DNA of 11,213 bases from an uncultured Bacilli bacterium (GTDB taxonomy: Bacteria; Bacillota_I; Bacilli_A; ML615J-28; CAG-698): the NCBI GenBank assembly GCA_947627395.1, contig CANQVW010000044.1, positions 1 to 11,213 of the forward strand, written 5' to 3'. The notes under the pieces are model-generated. The model did not search any database and was not told where the DNA came from. It was given only the letters and a program-made list of their open reading frames with translations. Position numbers and translations under genes: made by a program. The first letter of the stretch is position 1; each line of letters starts with the position of its first letter. This document shows positions 1-6,754 of this stretch, piece after piece.

Positions 1-57
1 GCACTCCGAGGAACTAGATCCTAAGTCTAGCGCGTCTGCCAGTTCCGCCACGCCCGC
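1..57 (-). tRNA. tRNA-Leu (anticodon UAG), 3' part outside window
   Basis: Read on the minus strand, the acceptor strand starts GCGGGCG at 57, followed by a D-arm with GGCAGACGC. A perfect anticodon stem CTAGA/TCTAG encloses the loop CTTAGGA, giving anticodon UAG, which reads CUA-type leucine codons. The start of a long variable arm (about TTCCTCGGAGTGC) is visible, as expected for class II tRNA-Leu. The T-arm and 3' acceptor strand lie beyond the left edge. It has its own promoter just upstream. Confidence 0.93.
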
Positions 58-76
58 ATACTCACATTGCTTAGTT

Positions 77-105
77 ATTATACAACATTTATAAATAAAT
101 TGCAA
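77..105 (-). promoter_or_regulatory. Sigma-A promoter of the tRNA-Leu
   Basis: On the minus strand, a -35 box TTGCAA (105-100) is followed by a 17-nt spacer and a perfect -10 box TATAAT (82-77). The -10 ends 19 nt before the first tRNA base at 57, a suitable distance for a short 5' leader. The promoter lies after the terminator of the upstream protein gene, so the tRNA appears to be transcribed independently. Confidence 0.8.
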
Positions 106-112
106 TAGTTTT

Positions 113-155
113 TTCAAAATTATTAAAGAAAAGAGAGGTATAGACCCTCTCTTTT
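113..155 (-). terminator. Intrinsic terminator of the repeat-rich membrane protein gene
   Basis: On the minus strand a perfect 10-bp stem, AAAAGAGAGG (155-146) paired with CCTCTCTTTT (138-129), closes a 7-nt loop. It is followed by a T-rich tract (CTTTAATAATTTT). It starts 6 nt after the TAG stop of the 162-1985 gene. Confidence 0.8.
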
Positions 156-161
156 AGATAA

Positions 162-1985
162 CTACTCATTGTCTGAATTGTTTTTAGCTACTGATGCTGC
201 CTGAGCTACTGATGCTGCTTGAGCTGCTGCTTGAGCTGCTTGAGCTGCTGCTTTTGCTGCTTCTACTGCTGCTCTTGTAATTTCAGTATTACTTGTATCC
301 GGTTGTTCGACTGGTTTATCTTCATTCTTTACAGCTGGTTTAACCGGTTTTTTTGCAGCTTCTTTTTCTTTCTCTTTTGCTTTTTGTGCAGCTAGTCTTT
401 CTTTTTCTTTTTCTTTTGCTTTTTGTGCAGCTAGTCTTTCTTTTTCTTTCTCTTTTGCTTTTTGTGCAGCTAGTCTTTCTTTTTCCTTCTCTTTAGCTTT
501 TTGTGCAGCTAATCTTTCTTTTTCAGCTTGTCGTTGAGCCTCTTCTAAAGCTAAGTAATCATATGAAGTTTGAATTAATGTTTTTAATTCTTCTTCTGTA
601 AATTCACCTCTATTAATTAATCTAAACCATTGATCTCCTTTAGGAGCTTTAGCCTTAATAATTAAAGATGGATGTGAAGTTAATAACTTACCAACTTTTT
701 CAACTTCATATTGGAAGAAAATACGATAATCATTATTAGTTGATAGAGCAACCAAGAATAATTTTTTTCCTTTGAATAGTCTAAAGTTGTTACCTTTTTC
801 ATTAACTGCTTTATGAACGCCTTCTAATTCTTTTTCAGCATATTCAATTAATGATGTTAATGATGGATTAATAATTTTAGGTTCTTTAACAACTTTTGGT
901 TTTGCTTCAGCAACCGCTGGTTCAACTGTTTTTTCAACCTCAACAATCTTTTCGACTGGTACTTCAACAATCTTCTCAACTGGCACTTCAACAATCTTCT
1001 CAACCGGTACTTCAACAATCTTCTCAACAACTTTTTCAACAGTAACCACTTCATTATCAGTTGCAAGTGGATATCCTTTTTCATTTAGTTGGTTTTTAGA
1101 AAAGTTGTACATACCAAAATATGCATCTACAAGAGCAACACCTTTGCATCCTGTCTTTTCATTTTCTTCATTTACAGATTCGGCTGGAATGCATGTTCCA
1201 CGATGTTCTTCATAATATTCTTCATATTTTTTCACAACAACATCTAATGCTTCAATTTCAGCACGTTTATTTTGTTCATCTAATGAGAATGATTGATTAC
1301 TATCTGCAACAACAAGGAATATATCTTCAGCCCAATAGTTCTTCAAAATACTTAACGCATATAACAACAAAACTGCGATTAGTATGATAATAGCAAAGAA
1401 TGTATATTTAGCTGGTACGTATTGATTCTTAGTAGTTGTAAATAAACCTTTAAACTTATTTAACGCCAAAATACCAATCACTTCTACTACTACTAAGGCA
1501 ACAAGTAAAGCAACACATAACAATGTATTCTTATTCTTGGAAAGTTTTTCTTGCCATGCATAGTAATAACCAAAAAATACTAGAAAAGCAGCACCTAGAA
1601 TAACCGCAATAACTCCACAAGCAGTTCCTGTGCCCCCCATTCCTTTTGTTGCAAAGCAAACCGTTGCAACATAAGTCATGAGACCAACCATAAATGCTAT
1701 CATTGGGTAAAACTCCATTCTAGCAACAGCTGTAGATACATCCGCACGACCATTATACTGTTCTCTCTTCATTTTTGAAGGATAAATGCATAACACGAAT
1801 GCAATGATTGGGCATAGACCTAACTTCATACTCATATCCACTATTTCCCATTTAGCTGTTGTACTACCTCTTTCAATGCCCAAATGTCTTGCAATGAATT
1901 CTAGTGGTAACAATAAGAAAACGGCCATTAATGAGGAAACAATGCCGATAAAAAACATGTAATTTCTTTCTTTTTTTGTTAACAT
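162..1985 (-). CDS. Six-helix membrane protein with repeat-rich cytoplasmic tail and a possible YjbR/MmcQ-like domain
   Basis: The protein has 607 residues; its function is unknown. Six hydrophobic helices are visible at about residues 10-32, 52-69, 92-111, 121-143, 153-175 and 194-216. A soluble region follows, then about four copies of the 8-residue unit EKIVEVPV (about 319-352). Residues about 372-480 form a globular domain (GKKLFLVALS, then HPSLIIKAKAPKGDQWFRL and a TEEELKTLIQTSYDYL-type end) that by eye resembles YjbR/MmcQ proteins, not confirmed. Four 13-residue charged repeats (ERLAAQKAKEKEK) follow at about 490-543, then an alanine/glutamine-rich tail. The ATG at 1985 was chosen because GGGGAGGA lies 8 nt upstream; an in-frame ATG at 2054 would sit in the -35 box. 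The gene is monocistronic, between its own promoter and terminator. It may be a membrane-anchored scaffold, which is inference. Confidence 0.8.
   Translation of the reverse strand: MLTKKERNYMFFIGIVSSLMAVFLLLPLEFIARHLGIERGSTTAKWEIVDMSMKLGLCPIIAFVLCIYPSKMKREQYNGRADVSTAVARMEFYPMIAFMVGLMTYVATVCFATKGMGGTGTACGVIAVILGAAFLVFFGYYYAWQEKLSKNKNTLLCVALLVALVVVEVIGILALNKFKGLFTTTKNQYVPAKYTFFAIIILIAVLLLYALSILKNYWAEDIFLVVADSNQSFSLDEQNKRAEIEALDVVVKKYEEYYEEHRGTCIPAESVNEENEKTGCKGVALVDAYFGMYNFSKNQLNEKGYPLATDNEVVTVEKVVEKIVEVPVEKIVEVPVEKIVEVPVEKIVEVEKTVEPAVAEAKPKVVKEPKIINPSLTSLIEYAEKELEGVHKAVNEKGNNFRLFKGKKLFLVALSTNNDYRIFFQYEVEKVGKLLTSHPSLIIKAKAPKGDQWFRLINRGEFTEEELKTLIQTSYDYLALEEAQRQAEKERLAAQKAKEKEKERLAAQKAKEKEKERLAAQKAKEKEKERLAAQKAKEKEKEAAKKPVKPAVKNEDKPVEQPDTSNTEITRAAVEAAKAAAQAAQAAAQAASVAQAASVAKNNSDNE
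364..519 (-). repeat. Four tandem 39-bp repeats coding a 13-residue charged unit
   Basis: The motif GTGCAGCTA (plus strand) recurs at 386, 425, 464 and 503, exactly 39 bp apart. Each unit encodes AAQKAKEKEKERL. Copies differ by only a few silent or near-silent changes, indicating recent expansion or gene conversion; the repeat is long enough for slippage and length variation between strains. The alternating Ala/Lys/Glu pattern predicts a long charged alpha-helix. Confidence 0.9.
938..1033 (-). repeat. Four tandem 24-bp repeats coding EKIVEVPV
   Basis: The plus-strand motif TCAACAATCTT recurs at 939, 963, 987 and 1011, a 24-bp period, with the outer copies slightly diverged. It encodes a valine/proline/glutamate spacer. 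Such PV/EK-rich repeats are common as extended linkers in Gram-positive surface or membrane proteins. Confidence 0.88.
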
Positions 1986-2025
1986 AACAATTCCTCCCCG
2001 TAGAAAATTCACATTTTCTAAGCCT

Positions 2026-2054
2026 AGTATATCACACTTTGAAAATATTTTCAA
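2026..2054 (-). promoter_or_regulatory. Sigma-A promoter of the repeat-rich membrane protein gene
   Basis: On the minus strand, -35 TTGAAA (2054-2049), a 17-nt spacer and -10 TATACT (2031-2026), preceded by TG (TGATATACT, extended -10). It leaves a leader of about 35 nt before the start codon at 1985. A perfect 16-bp palindrome covers the -35 box. Confidence 0.78.
2039..2054. promoter_or_regulatory. Perfect 16-bp palindrome over the -35 box (possible operator)
   Basis: TTGAAAATATTTTCAA reads identically on both strands and its end is the -35 hexamer of the promoter for the 162-1985 gene. This placement suits a repressor or the footprint of a dimeric regulator. No specific regulator family is recognised, and an AT-rich palindrome could arise by chance. 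Confidence 0.4.
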
Positions 2055-2056
2055 GC

Positions 2057-2078
2057 AATTTACAATAATATGTAAATT
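2057..2078. repeat. Inverted repeat upstream of the promoter (8-bp arms)
   Basis: AATTTACA (2057-2064) and TGTAAATT (2071-2078) are perfect inverted arms around a 6-nt loop. The repeat lies between the end of the 2103-2834 gene and the next promoter. Neither strand has a good T-tract after it, so it is a poor terminator; an operator or weak 3'-end hairpin are both possible. Confidence 0.4.
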
Positions 2079-2102
2079 ATTTTCATAAAAGGAAATATTT
2101 AC

Positions 2103-2834
2103 CTAGTTTTTGTAAAAGAAAAAAACATCAATTTGAGCCTTTTTTGCTTGCATAATTTGATACTTTCTAGGAATTTTATACAATTTTCCATCTTTTACAA
2201 ATCTTGCTCCTGTTTGTTTAAAGTGAAATGAAACATGATGCTGAATGCATGCATCTCGAATTTCTAATACCCATTGATAATCACAAATCCTTGCATTTCT
2301 TCCTGACTCTCCACCTACAGTTACTTCTTCAAGGGAAGGGAATAAAAAGGGAAGCAAATCTATTCTTTCTAGAATAGGCTCACAAATCAGTTGTTTATGT
2401 TGAATAGGTAAAGAAAGAAAAAAAGGCACTCTTTCTTCTGCTCTTTTTTGATTTTCCACGGTACAACAAATCGTTACATGTTTATATCCCTCTTTCCAAT
2501 CCTCTGGTAAGGAAGTATAAAAACGATGAATTCTTTTGGTAACAATAAAAAAAGAACAATCATTTCTTTCACGTATTATTTTCCAAGTTTCTTTTCTCCA
2601 TTCATCCGCTTCTTCTAAAAAGAAATCTGATGTAAAACAAGTAAAAAATAATGTATTAGATGGATATTTATAATTCCCCTGTTTATCTTTCTTAATCGGT
2701 AAATCAAAAGCTTTTGTTTTATAAATTCTTGATGTATCTAATTCATATTGTTCATCTCTTCGATAAACATAACAATGCATGCATCCTTCTGAATATTTAT
2801 GACAACCATGCCACGGATTCCAAAGAACTTCCAT
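2103..2834 (-). CDS. DUF5131 / phage Gp37-Gp68 family three-cysteine protein
   Basis: The protein has 243 residues. The N-terminus, WNPWHGCHKYSEGCMHCY, is the hallmark of the Gp37/Gp68 (DUF5131) family, with Cys11, Cys18 and Cys21 (C-x6-C-x2-C) probably holding an iron-sulfur cluster as in radical-SAM-like barrels. Other supporting segments are a VTVGGESGRNAR stretch near residue 171 and FHFKQTGARF near 204, typical of the family's C-terminal half. The molecular role of the family is not established, to my knowledge. It is the third gene of the operon, starting 8 nt after the DUF6320-like gene's TAG, with GGTGAT upstream. The family is often phage-linked, but base composition and position here look native, so this copy may be domesticated. 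Start and length fit a complete protein. Confidence 0.85.
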   Translation of the reverse strand: MEVLWNPWHGCHKYSEGCMHCYVYRRDEQYELDTSRIYKTKAFDLPIKKDKQGNYKYPSNTLFFTCFTSDFFLEEADEWRKETWKIIRERNDCSFFIVTKRIHRFYTSLPEDWKEGYKHVTICCTVENQKRAEERVPFFLSLPIQHKQLICEPILERIDLLPFLFPSLEEVTVGGESGRNARICDYQWVLEIRDACIQHHVSFHFKQTGARFVKDGKLYKIPRKYQIMQAKKAQIDVFFFYKN

Positions 2835-2842
2835 TTGATCAC

Positions 2843-3529
2843 CTATATATGCAATCTTTTTTGTAATTCTGATTTACATTCTGGAAAGTGGAATACAAGC
2901 ATAGTACATAACACTGTAATTGAAATGCAAGCACAAGTTAAACTTGGCCATAGTAATGGAATAAGAGATGTCGTTAAATGCAAGACAATGGGAATAAATC
3001 CAAGTAAACTCATGATTAAGAGTCCCATTATGCTATCAACAAAAATATGTTTTTGAATGAATGTTAAAAGTAGAATAGAGCTTAAAACGCCACACCATAA
3101 AAGTGGAATAACATAATTTGTTGACCACCAAAATGTATGTTTATTTAAGGCAAATCCTTCAATACATAATAATAAAATTACCATTAACACGGTTTGACTA
3201 AATATTCTATTGGATAAAATACCATTTCCTAAAATACAATATTTTGCAAGTACCCAACCAAACAAAATTCCAAGAGCAACAATTAAAGACCAGAAGTTCT
3301 CCATTCCATGATGATATGTAATCCAATTTCCAATCATTGAACCAATAAAGCTTAAAATACTAGCTAATATAAAACATTTTTCAATAATGTTTCTTCCTTT
3401 TTTAGATTCATTTTTAGGATAAGATTGTCCTACTTCATGAGATGTTACTTCATCTAATACACTATAACATAGTGGACAAGTCACTCTATTTGTGTCTACT
3501 TTAATGTGACATGTTGGACATTCTTTCAT
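2843..3529 (-). CDS. Zinc-ribbon plus six-helix membrane protein (DUF6320-like)
   Basis: The protein has 228 residues. The N-terminus is a zinc ribbon with two knuckles, CPTC (Cys4, Cys7) and CPLC (Cys18, Cys21). A short linker leads to six predicted membrane helices at about 52-73, 78-99, 112-128, 138-158, 163-186 and 190-214, with a short basic tail. This architecture matches proteins annotated as DUF6320, which commonly sit beside the acetyltransferase-like gene found upstream here. The ATG overlaps the TGA stop of that gene (ATGA, 3526-3529), with GGAGG inside its end, so the two are translationally coupled and probably act together at the membrane. The biochemical role is unknown; a membrane partner of the upstream enzyme is inferred. 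Confidence 0.8.
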   Translation of the reverse strand: MKECPTCHIKVDTNRVTCPLCYSVLDEVTSHEVGQSYPKNESKKGRNIIEKCFILASILSFIGSMIGNWITYHHGMENFWSLIVALGILFGWVLAKYCILGNGILSNRIFSQTVLMVILLLCIEGFALNKHTFWWSTNYVIPLLWCGVLSSILLLTFIQKHIFVDSIMGLLIMSLLGFIPIVLHLTTSLIPLLWPSLTCACISITVLCTMLVFHFPECKSELQKRLHI

Positions 3530-4800
3530 GATTCTACCTCCAAATCATTAGTATCGACAACAATGGAAAGATGGTCTTCAACCATTTTGTTTACAACTCC
3601 TCTAATTAATTTACGATCTATTAATTTAGAAGAAAATGTTAAAACGAAACGATCTTGATAAGTAACTGATGCAACATTGATTGGTGTTTTCTTACAACTT
3701 CCTAATGAAAATTCAAAGCGTTGAATAAATTCTTGCATATCCTTAGGTATTTCAATAATTCCTAAATTAGAATAACTAATAGTATTCATATCTTCACCTA
3801 ATGTTTTATATCCAATTTTCATACATATTTTTTTAATAAATAAAGGTAAAATACGAACAAAGAAATTTCTTTCTAAAGAAACATTAGATACAATTCTTGC
3901 TTGCATTTTTTCTTTGGTTAATTCTTCTTTAAAAGTTTCTTTAACCATATTTAAAATATCTTCAAATGTTAAATTGGATTGATTAAAATCACAATGAGTT
4001 CTTAAATATAAAACAAAATTACGAACAGACATAGAATCAAAGAATTTTCTAGCATTTACTGGAATAAATAAATTAACACTTTTTGTTCTTTTATGTTTTG
4101 GAAGATGATATTGATAAATAGAATATAGTATACATGCTCCAACATATTGTGTGATTGTTGTTTGATATTGATGTGCAACTTGTTTCAATTCATTCACATT
4201 CATTTGCAAATGAATTAATCCACACCAATGATTTGAATACATTTTACCCTTTAATCGATATGCTTTTGGTTCTTTTCCATATTTTTGAATAGAACTATCA
4301 TAATTTCTTAAAAAATCATCTTCTGTTTCTATTGTCAATCTTTCAACAGCATTTGTTTTTATTTCTCCATGATTTTCAATAGTTTTACCTGTTAAAATTA
4401 GGTAGTAATAACAAATGGCTTTAAAGAAATCCATTCCCCCAGTTCCATCACTTAATGCATGAAAAATTTCAATAGATAATCTTTTACCATAATAATTCAA
4501 AGAAAACATGAATCCATGATTTTCTCTTAATCGTACAGAGTGAAAGATATTCGATTTTTCTTCTTGAATAATTGGTTCATTATAGTTATGTTCAAAGTAA
4601 TACCAAAATAAACCACGTTTTAATTTAACACAAAAAGTAGGGAATCGTTTTAAAGCTTCTTTTAGTGCTTCTTGTAAATATTGAAATTGAATATTTTCAT
4701 AGAAAACACAAGATAAACGAAAACTACTTGTATCATGTTTACTATAAATAACAGGAAAAATCTTCGCTGCATTATCTAATTTGTACCAATCTTTAGCCAT
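3526..4800 (-). CDS. Condensation / alcohol acetyltransferase-like enzyme
   Basis: The protein has 424 residues and belongs to the CoA-dependent acyltransferase (condensation, chloramphenicol-acetyltransferase-like) superfamily. The catalytic HxxxD motif is HALSDGTGG, with His114 and Asp118. A conserved IPVNARKFF segment lies at 247-255 and a SNLG segment at 344-347, both in places where condensation-type proteins carry conserved loops. Members of this group, often called alcohol acetyltransferases, transfer acyl groups to hydroxyl or amine acceptors; the substrate here cannot be told. It is first in an operon with the DUF6320-like and DUF5131 genes. AAGGAG lies 5 nt before the ATG, and a promoter ends 24 nt upstream. 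Despite the phosphopantetheinyl transferase nearby, no carrier-protein domain is visible, so a non-ribosomal peptide role is not supported. Confidence 0.78.
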   Translation of the reverse strand: MAKDWYKLDNAAKIFPVIYSKHDTSSFRLSCVFYENIQFQYLQEALKEALKRFPTFCVKLKRGLFWYYFEHNYNEPIIQEEKSNIFHSVRLRENHGFMFSLNYYGKRLSIEIFHALSDGTGGMDFFKAICYYYLILTGKTIENHGEIKTNAVERLTIETEDDFLRNYDSSIQKYGKEPKAYRLKGKMYSNHWCGLIHLQMNVNELKQVAHQYQTTITQYVGACILYSIYQYHLPKHKRTKSVNLFIPVNARKFFDSMSVRNFVLYLRTHCDFNQSNLTFEDILNMVKETFKEELTKEKMQARIVSNVSLERNFFVRILPLFIKKICMKIGYKTLGEDMNTISYSNLGIIEIPKDMQEFIQRFEFSLGSCKKTPINVASVTYQDRFVLTFSSKLIDRKLIRGVVNKMVEDHLSIVVDTNDLEVES

Positions 4801-4824
4801 GTTTTCTCCTTTTTTATCGTGTTT

Positions 4825-4853
4825 ATTATATCACACTTTAAATGATTTTTAAA
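4825..4853 (-). promoter_or_regulatory. Promoter of the acetyltransferase-DUF6320-DUF5131 operon
   Basis: On the minus strand, -35 TTTAAA (4853-4848), a 17-nt spacer and a perfect -10 TATAAT (4830-4825) preceded by TGA (extended -10). The sequence AAAGTGTGATATA is shared with the promoter at 2026-2054. Confidence 0.78.
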
Positions 4854-4904
4854 TACTATTTTATCTAGTTTTTAAAATTATATGAATTATATAAAAGTAT
4901 TTTT

Positions 4905-5006
4905 AAGTGTCAAACGTATTATGCGAAGAAAAGTGTCAAACGTGTTATGCGAAGAAAGTGTTAAACGTGTTATGCGAAGAAAAGTGTTAAACGTGTTATG
5001 CGAAAG
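4905..5006. repeat. Four direct repeats of 25-26 bp in an intergenic region
   Basis: AAGTGT begins copies at 4905, 4931, 4956 and 4982. The unit is about AAGTGTYAAACGTRTTATGCG followed by AAGA. Spacing is 26, 25 and 26 bp with no separate spacers. It lies between the terminator of the upstream lipoprotein gene and the promoter of the acetyltransferase operon, ending about 50 bp above that -35 box. It could be an array of binding sites or a dispersed intergenic repeat; neither is proven. Confidence 0.85.
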
Positions 5007-5015
5007 TCTTTGCAT

Positions 5016-5044
5016 TTAAAAACTGTAGTTTATAAAAACTACAG
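5016..5044 (-). terminator. Intrinsic terminator after the flavodoxin lipoprotein gene
   Basis: On the minus strand, CTGTAGTTT (5044-5036) pairs perfectly with AAACTACAG (5031-5023) around a 4-nt loop, followed by TTTTTAAAT. It begins 5 nt after the TAA stop at 5050-5052. Confidence 0.9.
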
Positions 5045-5049
5045 CATTG

Positions 5050-5952
5050 TTAATCTAGTGATAATGTAATGGATATTTTTCCACTAGAAAATATTTCTTT
5101 TAGTTCATTGGCTGATCTATTTTGAATTTTACCCAAACGAGTATAACTCCACTGATTAGATCCATAAAACAAAACAATTTGATTTCCATTATATAAAACT
5201 ACATCTCCATATGAAGTAGTTATATTTTGATTTGATGTAGGTAAATTAAATCCTAATGAGCCTACTTTTTCAAATCCACCATAATCATCTACCATAACCG
5301 TTATAGGTAATTTTTTAATGAGTTCTTCTGTTGCTTGATTATGTTCTAAAGTCATGGTTAATTTTGTTTCTTGAATAGTGATGTAGATTTGTTCCACTTT
5401 ATTTTCCTCCTCTTTTGATGTAATCCACTTTTTAATTTCTTCTTGAAGAGGAGAATAAAATATTTTTCCTTCTCTTATGTGAAGATTTCTAAATTGACTT
5501 TGTAGTTCATTCAATGAATAACTAGTGTCATTGGATTGAGAACTACAAAAAGGAAATATTGTTTGATTTTTAAAATCATAACTTTCTAAAAATGTATAAA
5601 TAATTTTTGGTGTTTGATTTAACCAAATAGGAAATCCTAAATAAATGGTTTCATAATCATTTATATCATTCAATGTATTTTGAATGATAGGTCTACACTT
5701 AACATCATTTTGTTCTATCCATATTCTACTAGAAGTTGTGTTAGTAAAATCTTCTTCTTTATACGTTTCTAAAGGAAGTATTTCAAATAAAGTTCCATTT
5801 GTTTCTTTTTGAATCATTTGCGCTAATGTTTTTGTATCATCAAAACAAGAAAAATAAGCGATCAATATTTTGTTATTTGTTTCTTTTTTACTGCATCCAT
5901 AGAAAGAACAAAGTATTAAACATAAAATACATAATAATAGTTTTTTTGTCAT
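5050..5952 (-). CDS. Lipoprotein with flavodoxin and cyclophilin-like domains
   Basis: The protein has 300 residues from the ATG at 5952. The N-terminus is a lipoprotein signal: basic TKK, a hydrophobic core and SFYGC with the lipidated Cys20; the -3 and -2 residues (Phe, Tyr) are atypical. A flavodoxin domain spans about 28-178: LIAYFSCFDDTKTLA is the FMN-phosphate loop (normally YFSxTGxT, here diverged) and GFPIWLNQTP the usual GxPIWW-type flavin-stacking region. Residues about 186-300 match the cyclophilin-like domain often fused to or paired with flavodoxins (EKVGSLGFNLP, then GDVVLYNGNQIVLFYG and LGKI). It probably acts in redox chemistry outside the membrane; partner unknown. A TTG start at 5967 would add five residues, but it lacks a ribosome site. 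The ATG begins 4 nt after the phosphopantetheinyl transferase stop, indicating coupled translation. Confidence 0.85.
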   Translation of the reverse strand: MTKKLLLCILCLILCSFYGCSKKETNNKILIAYFSCFDDTKTLAQMIQKETNGTLFEILPLETYKEEDFTNTTSSRIWIEQNDVKCRPIIQNTLNDINDYETIYLGFPIWLNQTPKIIYTFLESYDFKNQTIFPFCSSQSNDTSYSLNELQSQFRNLHIREGKIFYSPLQEEIKKWITSKEEENKVEQIYITIQETKLTMTLEHNQATEELIKKLPITVMVDDYGGFEKVGSLGFNLPTSNQNITTSYGDVVLYNGNQIVLFYGSNQWSYTRLGKIQNRSANELKEIFSSGKISITLSLD

Positions 5953-5956
5953 ATTC

Positions 5957-6562
5957 TTATGAATCAATGATATTCAATTGGTATTGAATCTTTTCAAAAG
6001 AACAAATACTTAATTGATAATCATCCCTTTCGATAGATGTATAATAACTAGATGAATAACTAGAAGAGAAAACTTTATCACGAACTGTTATTTCATTAGG
6101 TAGAATACGAAAACCAATACCTAAAAGTTTTACATAACTTTCTTTAATTGTCCATAATCGATAAAATTCATCTTCAGTACAAGGTGTATTTTTACTTTCT
6201 TCTTCTGATAAACATTTTTGATAGAAACGAAGAAGTTTTTCTGATGATAAGTGATTTTTCTTTTCTATGTCAATTCCAACATTACTCGATGAAAGAGCAA
6301 AACAAAAAACATTTTTACTATGGGAAATACTGACATAAAGAGGAATGTTAGAATTGAGTAATATGGGTTTACCTAATTCATCAAAATCTAACTGAATATT
6401 AGGATTGATTTCTTTTAAGATAGATAATAAATGAATATATGTATTCGTTCTTAAATTTTTTTCATTTTCATCTTGTATTCGCTCTATTCTTTTTCTAATA
6501 GTTGGATGTTGAATATCCTCTATGTTTCTAGGTTTACTTTTACCAATATAAACTTGAATCAT
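5957..6562 (-). CDS. 4'-phosphopantetheinyl transferase, Sfp/Gsp type
   Basis: The protein has 201 residues. It moves the phosphopantetheine arm of coenzyme A to a serine of a carrier protein. The family motifs are all in order: GKP at 64-66, the CoA-binding SISHS at 78-82, GIDIE at 96-100 with the magnesium ligands Asp98 and Glu100, and WTIKESYVK at 137-145 with catalytic Glu141 and Lys145. Length is slightly under the usual 220-240. The ATG has AAAGGAT just upstream and is the first gene after a good promoter. The following gene starts 4 nt after its TAA. No synthase or carrier protein is present in the window, so the target is either the fatty-acid acyl carrier protein or a distant pathway. 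No symbol is given because sfp/acpT-like names cannot be assigned from sequence alone. Confidence 0.9.
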   Translation of the reverse strand: MIQVYIGKSKPRNIEDIQHPTIRKRIERIQDENEKNLRTNTYIHLLSILKEINPNIQLDFDELGKPILLNSNIPLYVSISHSKNVFCFALSSSNVGIDIEKKNHLSSEKLLRFYQKCLSEEESKNTPCTEDEFYRLWTIKESYVKLLGIGFRILPNEITVRDKVFSSSYSSSYYTSIERDDYQLSICSFEKIQYQLNIIDS

Positions 6563-6652
6563 TTTATCCTTTCATTTTTTAAATAGACACCTGCTTTAAT
6601 GGTCTTTGTATTTATAGTTTACTTTTCGATTGATTATAAGTTTGCACCTTTT

Positions 6653-6681
6653 ATTATATCGTAAATCAAAAATAAAGTAAA
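6653..6681 (-). promoter_or_regulatory. Promoter of the phosphopantetheinyl transferase-lipoprotein operon
   Basis: On the minus strand, -35 TTTACT (6681-6676), a 17-nt spacer and a perfect -10 TATAAT (6658-6653). The untranslated leader to the ATG at 6562 would be about 85 nt, long enough for some leader control, but no known riboswitch is recognised. Confidence 0.65.
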
Positions 6682-6710
6682 GAACTGAGCGAGTTTAAAT
6701 TGTAATAAAT

Positions 6711-6754
6711 AAAATAAAAAAACAAGTCGTACAAAAGAAAATTCAAACGACTTG
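6711..6754 (-). terminator. Terminator at the left edge of the accessory island
   Basis: On the minus strand, CAAGTCGT (6754-6747) pairs perfectly with ACGACTTG (6730-6723), with a 16-nt AT-rich loop, followed by an uninterrupted T run and TTTTATTT. It lies downstream of the KilA-N relic and probably once ended that transcript. It now insulates the phosphopantetheinyl transferase promoter from the island. Confidence 0.75.

Noticed and set aside
857..1084. Leucine/lysine-rich second frame on the minus strand
   Set aside because: It is a shifted frame of the EKIVEVPV repeats inside the larger gene, with composition typical of a shadow.
1986..2054. Longer start (ATG at 2054) for the repeat-rich membrane protein
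   Set aside because: This ATG lies in the -35 box of the promoter; the ATG at 1985 has a strong GGGGAGGA site.
4905..5006. CRISPR array
   Set aside because: The units follow each other directly without unique spacers and no cas gene is present.
4921..5019. Small plus-strand peptide (32 codons, starting MRRKVSNVLCEE) made by the direct repeats
   Set aside because: It has no ribosome site, is itself a by-product of the repeat, and ends in the region of the opposite-strand terminator.
5953..5967. TTG start at 5967 for the flavodoxin lipoprotein
   Set aside because: No ribosome site precedes it, and the ATG at 5952 gives a normal signal peptide right after the upstream stop.
3526..6562. Non-ribosomal peptide cluster (condensation-like enzyme plus phosphopantetheinyl transferase)
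   Set aside because: No adenylation or carrier domain is present, and the two genes are in separate operons divided by a strong terminator.
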